39,907 bases of DNA from an uncultured Psychroserpens sp. (lineage in GTDB: Bacteria > Bacteroidota > Bacteroidia > Flavobacteriales > Flavobacteriaceae). Below, piece after piece: positions 7,489-14,091 of the stretch. The first letter of the stretch is position 1. Each line of letters starts with the position of its first letter. The stretch lies in contig CAJQOA010000142.1 of assembly GCA_905479815.1 (NCBI GenBank), forward strand, positions 1 to 39,907, written 5' to 3'. The notes under the pieces were generated by a model. That model saw only the letters and a program-made list of their open reading frames with translations. It ran no database searches and was not told the origin of the DNA. The translations under genes and the position numbers were made by a program.

Positions 7489-9093
7489 TTAGTTGCCTTT
7501 TAGTAAATTAACACTCACTGTTGCTAATTCATTATTTGGAAATTTAGAAAAATAGTTTTCATCTGGATGCAAACCTGCTTCACTAGCAACAGCATTAAAA
7601 ACATCAACCTCTAAAATATATTGATCACTGTAACCATGAGTAGCATCATAAGCTGTAGCTGCAGTTTTGCTAATATTTTGAGCAACGAGTTCTGGTTTTA
7701 CAGTATGTAACTCGATCATTAATAAGCCAAAACGTTCTACATAGGGTTTCCATTTTGTGAGATGTTCTAATAATGAATCTTCCACCATATTATTTGATAA
7801 GCGTTCACCTAAACTAACATAAGCTCCCATTGATTTACTAGTTCGTTGTGTTTTAGTTTTTGGTGTTTCCCATATACGATTGTGATCTAAAAACGTACGT
7901 ACATTAAGTAAATCTCCTAGTTCAATATTATAATCTTCTTTTAAATCTTTGGCTAAAATATCTGGTCTGCCAATATCTCCCCAAATTACTTTTGCCCAAA
8001 TATCAGCTTTGATTAAATTGGATCGGGTGACTTTAAGTGCCGCTTGATTAAAATCGGCTCCAACCAATAATAATGGATGTTCATCAAGCATTTTACCACG
8101 AAGGGTTTGATATTCTATCACATCAAAAATATGCTGAATAAATGCGCCATTACCACAACCCATATCTAAAATACCTTTTGGCTGCTCATCTATTGGCTTG
8201 TTAAATAATTTTATGATGACTTGATCTATAACTTTAAAATAAGTAGAATGAGCACCACCACTTCCCCAAACATTCATTTCGCGATGTACATGTTTCTCGG
8301 TATCTTCTGGTGACGCAGTTTTCAAGACTTTTGCATTTCCGAAGATTAAATCATCTAAATGTACAAACGTTGGTAAATATGAAACGGTTACTCCATAAGC
8401 ACTAGCACGCTTGGCAAAAAACAAACCTTCATCTGTGAATTGATACGTGTTTTTCTTTTTATTGAACCATCCTAAATGTGCAAAGAAATTTAGTATTTTT
8501 TTAAAACTTTCAGGGTCTTTATGGTACTCTTCTGCAGTAAAAGATGCTTCCATAAAATACTTATGAAACAAACCGTTAACGCCTAAAAGCACGATAATTG
8601 GTGCTACAATGAGACCTTCAATATGTTTTAGAACTTGATGTTCTACAGTGTTTTCTTCGGAACTATCTAATCCAAACTTCTGCTCATAAGACGTAAATAT
8701 TTTTTCCAATGCACTAAAAGCATCTGGACCAATACGCTCATCAGGAAAACGAACAGAATATGTAAGCAAATTAACACCTTGCTCATACAATGGAACTAAT
8801 TTGAAAGCTTTAGCGCTTAACTCATTAGTTTGGTATGATATTTTATTTGTTTTATTATCTAAATGTTGTGTCAACCAACCTTGAGAACATAGCACACGTA
8901 AAGCCACATTAAGATAGCCTTCATTAGCTTTAAATGTTTCTGTTAAAGTTTCTAGGGGAACAGTTTGATGTTCTAAAAGATAATTTAAAATGCCTTTTTT
9001 ATGTAAGGTATAAGCTGAAGTTGCAGTGGCAATACCATCTAAGTGTCTAAAAATAGTACCTCTTAGTTGTTCTTTATCTTGTTTTGAAAGCAT
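7489..9093 (-). CDS. Class I SAM-dependent methyltransferase with two winged-helix-like N-terminal domains
   Basis: This 534-residue protein has motif I of class I methyltransferases, ILDMGCGNGAF (308-318), followed by LLLVGADFNQAAL (341-353) as the acidic strand-2 region. Ahead of it lie two similar helical/winged modules of the type used for dimerisation in O-methyltransferases: about 15-100 (ending with QGWLTQHLDNK) and about 155-235 (ending with LGWFNKKKNTYQFTDEG). The C-terminus carries AYDATHGYSDQY (481-492), reminiscent of the AprA-MT2-like methyltransferases of polyketide pathways, but that likeness is from memory. No biosynthetic cluster surrounds it. It is followed closely by a DoxX gene. 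The substrate is unknown. Confidence 0.8.
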   Translation of the reverse strand: MLSKQDKEQLRGTIFRHLDGIATATSAYTLHKKGILNYLLEHQTVPLETLTETFKANEGYLNVALRVLCSQGWLTQHLDNKTNKISYQTNELSAKAFKLVPLYEQGVNLLTYSVRFPDERIGPDAFSALEKIFTSYEQKFGLDSSEENTVEHQVLKHIEGLIVAPIIVLLGVNGLFHKYFMEASFTAEEYHKDPESFKKILNFFAHLGWFNKKKNTYQFTDEGLFFAKRASAYGVTVSYLPTFVHLDDLIFGNAKVLKTASPEDTEKHVHREMNVWGSGGAHSTYFKVIDQVIIKLFNKPIDEQPKGILDMGCGNGAFIQHIFDVIEYQTLRGKMLDEHPLLLVGADFNQAALKVTRSNLIKADIWAKVIWGDIGRPDILAKDLKEDYNIELGDLLNVRTFLDHNRIWETPKTKTQRTSKSMGAYVSLGERLSNNMVEDSLLEHLTKWKPYVERFGLLMIELHTVKPELVAQNISKTAATAYDATHGYSDQYILEVDVFNAVASEAGLHPDENYFSKFPNNELATVSVNLLKGN

Positions 9094-9118
9094 AGATTAG
9101 TCAGTTTCCCATAAAGAT

Positions 9119-9148
9119 AAAAAAATCTGTCACTAGTATGACAGATTT
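9119..9148 (-). terminator. Intrinsic terminator after the 9199-10204 gene pair
   Basis: AAATCTGTCA (9123-9132) and TGACAGATTT (9139-9148) form a perfect 10-bp stem with a 6-base loop. Read on the minus strand the stem is followed by a run of seven T (9125-9119). It separates the DoxX/exported-protein pair from the methyltransferase gene, which starts at 9093. Confidence 0.8.
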
Positions 9149-9198
9149 AGGAATTCGTAAGTTTTTTTTTAACTAAAAGCTAACTCATTGGTTTGTTC

Positions 9199-9690
9199 TT
9201 AAAGTTTTGTGTAGGTTAACTTGTTTCTAACAAATCTTTCTTTTGTGTTCTCAAACTGAACTTCTTTGGTTACAGAAAATTCAGTTCCGCTGAAGATATA
9301 CGTTTTAAATAGTGTTGCAGGTTTATTGTTGTCACGAGCTTTAAAAGTTGTAAGTATGGTAGTTACTCCATTTTTAGAGACCGTTTTTTCTATTATTTTT
9401 TCATTTCCGAAGTAAGTTCCATTTTTTTTGAGCTTAATCGTATCTTTATTATTTGCAGATGGCTCATACACATATTGCGTGTTCATTGTGATTTTGTTGT
9501 TTTTGGTGGTTATCTGCATTTTAGTTTTTAAGGTGGTTTCTATTCCACTACTGTAATCCAAATACATTAATTTCCCAACCCATTGTGTGTTATTTAAGAT
9601 TGATATGTCTTCATTTGTTACTAAATTTTCTAATTGCGCATATGCTGTTATTGTAACTAATGCGATTGCTAATGTGATATATTTTTTCAT
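9199..9690 (-). CDS. Small exported protein of unknown function
   Basis: The 163-residue product has a signal peptide (MKKYITLAIALVTITAYAQ) and a beta-rich mature part of about 144 residues. Motifs such as NNTQWVGKLMYLDYSSG and KMQITTKNNKITMNTQYVYEP suggest a lipocalin- or LolA-like single-domain barrel, by general appearance only. It starts 13 bases after the stop of the DoxX gene at 9704 and is followed by a terminator, so the two form an operon. I do not recognise a family. Confidence 0.65.
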   Translation of the reverse strand: MKKYITLAIALVTITAYAQLENLVTNEDISILNNTQWVGKLMYLDYSSGIETTLKTKMQITTKNNKITMNTQYVYEPSANNKDTIKLKKNGTYFGNEKIIEKTVSKNGVTTILTTFKARDNNKPATLFKTYIFSGTEFSVTKEVQFENTKERFVRNKLTYTKL

Positions 9691-9703
9691 GTTTTCTATG
9701 GTG

Positions 9704-10204
9704 TTATTTATTATTTAATTTTTTACTGATGATGTAATCCAATCCAAACGCTCCAGAGCCTAACGCTAAGCTGTAAATAGAAACCCAAAGAAAGCCGAAG
9801 GCTGGAAGCATTGCCCAAAGACCTTTATCTGCTTGTTGCATAATAATAGCTACGAGCATTGTGCATATAATTAGAATTGAAGCTAAGCGTGTTTTTAATC
9901 CTAAGACTAATAGTAAGCCTCCAACGGCTTCACTAAAAGCTCCCATCCAAGCGAAAAAAAGGGGGGCAATTGCAAATAGACCTCCATAATTTGAGACATC
10001 TTCTGGAAACCATGCAGCAACTTCAAAGAGGTTTAGATTTTGGCTTTCAGCTGTCCATGGCATTCCAAATTTATCTGCTCCAAAAAATGCAGTTAGCATA
10101 AAACCACATAAGATTCTTGGCAAAGCAAGAATGGCATCGATATACCAACGCTTTTGTGTTATTGGCGTAATTGATAATTTAAAAAAGGATAGTAATGTTT
10201 TCAT
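9704..10204 (-). CDS. DoxX family membrane protein (second copy)
   Basis: Four hydrophobic segments are present (around RILCGFMLTAFFGADKFGM, the EAVGGLLLVLGLKTRLASI block and a C-terminal LPAFGFLWVSIYSLALG). The conserved GGLLLVLGLKTR motif matches DoxX proteins. I chose the ATG at 10204 (166 residues) because the longer frame opens with a TTG and twelve poorly hydrophobic residues that are not family-like. It is the first gene of a pair with the exported protein at 9199-9690, and a palindrome lies 75 bases upstream. The AraC regulator gene follows it on the upstream side, suggesting it is a target of that regulator. Confidence 0.85.
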   Translation of the reverse strand: MKTLLSFFKLSITPITQKRWYIDAILALPRILCGFMLTAFFGADKFGMPWTAESQNLNLFEVAAWFPEDVSNYGGLFAIAPLFFAWMGAFSEAVGGLLLVLGLKTRLASILIICTMLVAIIMQQADKGLWAMLPAFGFLWVSIYSLALGSGAFGLDYIISKKLNNK

Positions 10205-10278
10205 TTGCTCTTGGTATTTGTTGTCGATACAAATTTGCAAGAACTATTAGCGATGAGCGACTTATATTGTATTCGTGG

Positions 10279-10299
10279 GTCTCAAATACGATTTGAGAC
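10279..10299. promoter_or_regulatory. Palindrome between the AraC regulator and the DoxX operon
   Basis: GTCTCAAAT (10279-10287) and ATTTGAGAC (10291-10299) are perfect 9-bp arms around a 3-base centre, in a 129-base gap where both flanking genes run on the minus strand. Minus-strand reading shows no T run after it, so it is a poor terminator and a better candidate for a dimer-binding operator. The partner could be the AraC-type protein encoded next to it, although AraC sites are more often direct repeats. Confidence 0.5.
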
Positions 10300-10333
10300 G
10301 TCTTATTATCTTTATTTAAATGATATTAACTAG

Positions 10334-11494
10334 TTAGGATTTTAAATATTGAGTAGGAGAGACGTTAGTGAGTTTTTTAAATACGCGATTAAAAGTTGCT
10401 TTACTATTGAAGCCGCAGTCTTGGGCAATTCCTAAAAGTGATAATTGTTCATGTTTGTTTTCTTTGAGCATGGCTTTAAAAGCTTCTACGCGATATTCAT
10501 TTACAAAATCATTAAAGTTTTTACCAAAACCAGAATTAATAATTTCTGATAATTGTGCTCTAGACATGTGTGCTTGATCAGCTAAGTCAGATAAATTTAA
10601 TTCTGGATTAAGATAAGATTTATGAACGTCCATAAGATTTTTCACAATATCTAAATCTACTTTTGAAATAGGCTTCTTTTCGTTAGATGAGATCTGATTA
10701 GGTATTGCATCTTGGCTAGGGAAAAAGCTAAAACTCAATGTCTTTAACTTAGACGTATCTGTAAAATAGCCTTTGATGCCAAAATACAACGTAATAATAG
10801 CAACAAGAAGGTTAAGCCACCAACGTTGTTGATATCCTAAATCTATATAATTGCCAACTATAGATTGTATGACGTTGTATAAAAAAGCTATTGTAAATAA
10901 GATGAGAAAACTTAAAATCCAATTGAGTTCTAATGTAAACGTGTTAGAAAAGTATTGCATAATCTTCTTGCGATAATTATAAAATAGTTGAAATGTAAAC
11001 GCTAGATATAATAACACGTAAGGTGGACTTAAATACTCTAGTGCTTTTAAAACAATAGGCTCATCTATACTTAGTTTTAAAACACCGTTTTGTACAGTAT
11101 CAAATTGTGGTTGTATGGCGTCATAGCTAAAGATGCAAATACGATATATTATAAAAAGTAATATAGGTGCAAAATGCCACCAATCTACTGTCCTGAATTT
11201 GAAATGTGACGTTGTAATAGATTTGAGATAGAAAAAAATAAGAGGTGCTAAAACAAAGGTAGTGTCTAATAAGAAATAATTAATTTTGGTAGCTCTAAAT
11301 TCATTATACCAACCCATAAAACCTAATGTGTAACATATTTGACTATAGCAGGATGTTATTAAGATTATGCTTAAATAAAGGTCAGAAGTATTTCCTTTGC
11401 GTTTATATCTAGATAATAAGAGGCATGCAAATATAAATCCTTGTATGACAAGAATTAGTAATGGTAAACTCCAACGATTAAAATCTGGAAACAC
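10334..11494 (-). CDS. Membrane-bound AraC-family transcriptional regulator (7TM-AraC type)
   Basis: This 386-residue protein has about seven hydrophobic segments in residues 8-250 (the first is LPLLILVIQGFIFACLLL) and a cytosolic AraC/XylS DNA-binding domain in the last ~100 residues. The domain holds two helix-turn-helix units, LNLSDLADQAHMSRAQLSEI and LSLLGIAQDCGFNSKATF, with the family ending NVSPTQY. This layout is common in Flavobacteriaceae, where it probably senses an envelope or membrane signal. The start is GTG at 11494 with an in-frame TAA shortly upstream, so no ATG start is available nearby. Its likely target is the adjacent DoxX pair, inferred from position and the palindrome at 10279-10299. 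Confidence 0.88.
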   Translation of the reverse strand: MFPDFNRWSLPLLILVIQGFIFACLLLSRYKRKGNTSDLYLSIILITSCYSQICYTLGFMGWYNEFRATKINYFLLDTTFVLAPLIFFYLKSITTSHFKFRTVDWWHFAPILLFIIYRICIFSYDAIQPQFDTVQNGVLKLSIDEPIVLKALEYLSPPYVLLYLAFTFQLFYNYRKKIMQYFSNTFTLELNWILSFLILFTIAFLYNVIQSIVGNYIDLGYQQRWWLNLLVAIITLYFGIKGYFTDTSKLKTLSFSFFPSQDAIPNQISSNEKKPISKVDLDIVKNLMDVHKSYLNPELNLSDLADQAHMSRAQLSEIINSGFGKNFNDFVNEYRVEAFKAMLKENKHEQLSLLGIAQDCGFNSKATFNRVFKKLTNVSPTQYLKS

Positions 11495-11500
11495 GTAATT

Positions 11501-11524
11501 ACTGATTTAGAAAACTAAATTAGT
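11501..11524. repeat. Imperfect inverted repeat before the AraC gene
   Basis: ACTGATTTAG (11501-11510) and CTAAATTAGT (11515-11524) pair at nine of ten positions around AAAA, in the 34-base gap between the E1 gene stop and the AraC start. No T run follows on the minus strand, so it is not a convincing terminator. Confidence 0.3.
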
Positions 11525-11528
11525 GTTA

Positions 11529-13601
11529 TTATCGCAATCTTGGAAAATCAATAGGACTCATTTCGTGCATCACTTCATAAACTGCTTCAAAAATATCTTC
11601 AGAAGATGGTTTTGAGAAATAATCACCATCAGTTCCATAAGCCGGACGATGTGGTTTTGCAGCTAATGTTTTTGGGCTACTATCTAAGTGTTCGAAACCG
11701 TTTTGAGTGTTTAATATTTCATTTAAAATATAAGCAGATGCGCCACCAGGAACATCCTCATCAATAACCATCAAACGATTTGTTTTTGCTACACTTTTTA
11801 CAATATCATGATTAAGATCAAAAGGTAAAAGTGATTGGACATCAATAACCTCGGCGTCTATACCAACTTCTAGTAATTCTTTTGCAGTTTGTGCAACTAT
11901 TCTTAATGTAGAGCCATAAGACACTAATGTGATATCGCTTCCTTCTTTAACCGTTTCTACAACGCCAATTGGTGTTTTGAATTCACCAATGTTATTTGGC
12001 ATTTTTTCTTTTAAACGGTAACCATTAAGACATTCTATAATAACAGCAGGTTCATCACATTCTAAAAGTGTGTTATAAAACCCTGCAGCTTTAGTCATAT
12101 TTCTTGGCACAAGAACATGAATTCCTCTAACAAGGTTAATAATACCACCTAATTGTGATCCAGAATGCCAAATGCCTTCTAATCTATGACCTCTTGTTCT
12201 AATAATTAAAGGTGCTTTTTGCTTACCTCTAGTTCTATATTGAAGTGTTGCTAAATCATCACTCATGATCTGCAATGCATAGAGTATATAATCTAAATAT
12301 TGAATTTCGGCAATAGGACGTAATCCTCGCATTGCCATACCAATACCTTGACCTAAAATTGTAGCTTCTCTAATACCAACATCTGCAACACGAAGTTCGC
12401 CATACTTTTCTTGAAGGCCTTCTAAACCTTGGTTGACATCTCCAATATTTCCAGAATCTTCTCCAAAAATTAAAGCATCAGGATAGGTGCCAAATATCGA
12501 ATCAAAATTATCTCTTATAATTAATCTTGCATCTACTAATTCTGCATTATCATCATATGTTGGCTTAACTTCTTTAGCATGTAAAGCAGACCATTTAGAT
12601 GCACTGTGTAAATGAGAACTGTATTTTGGTTGCACGTCTTCTAAATAGGAGTTAATCCAATTTTGTAATGCTGTCTTTTCATTAGAATCCTCACCAACAA
12701 GATATCGTAATGTTTTTCTGCAGGCAGATAACACATCTTTTCTTCCTGGTTCTTGGATCTCTGTTAAATCATTGATGATTTTTGTAATAAAAACACGATT
12801 GGCGCTTTTTTGAGAAGCAGCAGTAATTAATGATACCGCTTCCGTTTTTTCATCTAAAATGGGTTTTAAAAACGCATTCCATGCAGCTGTTTTGCCTTGT
12901 CTTACGTCTTTTTTTATGTTTTTATGAATCGTGTCGAGTTCTTCTTCTGTAGCTATATTATTAGCAATCATCCACAATTTCATTTGGGCAATACAATCGT
13001 ATTCTCTTTCCCAATCTAAACGGTCTTTACTTTTATAACGTTCATGACTACCAGAAGTTGAGTGACCCTGTGGTTGTGTTAACTCTATAACATGAATCAT
13101 TACAGGCACATGCTCTTCACGAGCAATACGCTCTGCTTTTTGGTAGGTTTCAACCAATGCTGTATAATCCCAACCTTTTACTTTTAAGATTTCATAACCT
13201 TTGTTATGCTCATCTCTTTGGAATCCTTTTAAAATTTCTGAAATATTCTCCTTTGTAGTTTGGTGCTTAGCATGAACAGATATGCCATACTCATCATCCC
13301 AAATACTTATGACCATTGGTACTTGTAATACGCCTGCAGCATTTATAGTTTCAAAAAATAAACCTTCACTTGTACTTGCATTTCCAATCGTTCCCCAAGC
13401 AATTTCGTTTCCTTCTTCAGAAAATTTTGTAGTATCAATTCCTTTTACATTTCTGTAAATTTTTGAGGCTTGAGCTAATCCTAAAAGTCTTGGCATTTGA
13501 CCAGCAGTAGGAGAGATGTCTGCACTTGAGTTTTTTTGCTCTGTGAGGTTTTTCCAATCACCATTTTCATCAAGACTATGGGTTCCAAAATGTCCACCCA
13601 T
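11529..13601 (-). CDS. C-terminal part of the fused E1 (second frame)
   Basis: The second frame resumes at an in-frame ATG (13601), which is an internal methionine of the intact protein (MGGHFGTHS), and gives 690 residues holding most of the alpha domain, the beta domain and the transketolase C-domain. It could only be made separately by internal initiation and would lack the conserved first ~113 residues. It overlaps the first fragment by 121 bases. Confidence 0.5.
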   Translation of the reverse strand: MGGHFGTHSLDENGDWKNLTEQKNSSADISPTAGQMPRLLGLAQASKIYRNVKGIDTTKFSEEGNEIAWGTIGNASTSEGLFFETINAAGVLQVPMVISIWDDEYGISVHAKHQTTKENISEILKGFQRDEHNKGYEILKVKGWDYTALVETYQKAERIAREEHVPVMIHVIELTQPQGHSTSGSHERYKSKDRLDWEREYDCIAQMKLWMIANNIATEEELDTIHKNIKKDVRQGKTAAWNAFLKPILDEKTEAVSLITAASQKSANRVFITKIINDLTEIQEPGRKDVLSACRKTLRYLVGEDSNEKTALQNWINSYLEDVQPKYSSHLHSASKWSALHAKEVKPTYDDNAELVDARLIIRDNFDSIFGTYPDALIFGEDSGNIGDVNQGLEGLQEKYGELRVADVGIREATILGQGIGMAMRGLRPIAEIQYLDYILYALQIMSDDLATLQYRTRGKQKAPLIIRTRGHRLEGIWHSGSQLGGIINLVRGIHVLVPRNMTKAAGFYNTLLECDEPAVIIECLNGYRLKEKMPNNIGEFKTPIGVVETVKEGSDITLVSYGSTLRIVAQTAKELLEVGIDAEVIDVQSLLPFDLNHDIVKSVAKTNRLMVIDEDVPGGASAYILNEILNTQNGFEHLDSSPKTLAAKPHRPAYGTDGDYFSKPSSEDIFEAVYEVMHEMSPIDFPRLR

Positions 13602-13939
13602 TTGACGTCAGCACTCATTGGATCTGCTTCTATTGACGTGTGACCATATAAGCCAGCAAAAAACTCTTGAATAGAAAGTTTACCAATAGACATCATTAAC
13701 GTTTGATCACGATAGTATCCTGATCTAAAATCTCCATTCTTAAACACTTTTGCCCAAGCGAGTTGAGGCACTTCTTTACCATCACCAAAAATTCCAAACT
13801 TTGCCTTTCCGGTAAGCACTTCTCGACGACCTAGTAGACTACATTCTCTACTAGTGATAGCAGTTTTGTAATCATTCAAAATTTCATCTTTGAAATCTTG
13901 AAAAGTCAGTTCTGAAGTTGCTTTAGTTTCTGTTGGCAT
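13481..13939 (-). CDS. N-terminal fragment of the fused E1 (first frame)
   Basis: The first frame encodes 152 residues. Residues 1-110 are normal E1 sequence (including FGDGKEVPQLAWAKVF and FRSGYYRDQT, part of the substrate/ThDP channel). After Ala110 the frame shifts and about 42 unrelated residues follow before the stop. If the base loss is real, this product lacks the ThDP-binding domain and cannot be active. Confidence 0.5.
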   Translation of the reverse strand: MPTETKATSELTFQDFKDEILNDYKTAITSRECSLLGRREVLTGKAKFGIFGDGKEVPQLAWAKVFKNGDFRSGYYRDQTLMMSIGKLSIQEFFAGLYGHTSIEADPMSADVKWVDILEPIVLMKMVIGKTSQSKKTQVQTSLLLLVKCQDF

Positions 13940-13958
13940 AGGTGTGAATTATAAGACG

Positions 13959-13989
13959 CAAATTTAACGAAAATTTACTAATGTTACAA
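13959..13989 (-). promoter_or_regulatory. Bacteroidota-type promoter of the E1 gene
   Basis: On the minus strand TTG (13989-13987) is followed after 20 bases by TAAATTTG (13966-13959), an exact TAnnTTTG match. The start codon at 13939 is about 20 bases from the -7 element, leaving a short leader. Confidence 0.65.
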
Positions 13990-14091
13990 CGTTGTATATT
14001 GTTATAATATTGAGAATATGACAAAAAAAGGCTAAATATTAAACAGAATTATCAATTATATGCAAATATTCAGATTTATGTTAAGAATTTT

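Larger units (their letters stand above)
11529..13939 (-). pseudogene. Fused 2-oxoacid dehydrogenase E1 alpha/beta, frameshifted by one missing base
   Basis: Joined across a single missing G, this region encodes an 803-residue thiamine-diphosphate-dependent E1 in which the alpha and beta halves of a branched-chain-type 2-oxoacid dehydrogenase are fused, the form usual in Flavobacteriaceae. The break follows codon 110 (Ala). The minus strand reads GCTGACGTCAAATG where GCTGGACGTCAAATG would restore MSAGRQMGGHFG, so one base is lacking next to 13609. The alpha half holds the ThDP region GNASTSEG and an N-terminal FRSGYYRDQT; the beta half holds FGEDSGNIGDVNQGL and the transketolase C-terminal domain. 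E2/E3 partners are not in the window. The consensus promoter at 13959-13989 argues that the gene is or was expressed. Sequencing error and real mutation are both possible. Confidence 0.88.

Noticed and set aside
10368-10577. A 69-codon plus-strand frame inside the AraC gene
   Set aside because: Antisense to the helix-turn-helix coding region and without promoter or motif.
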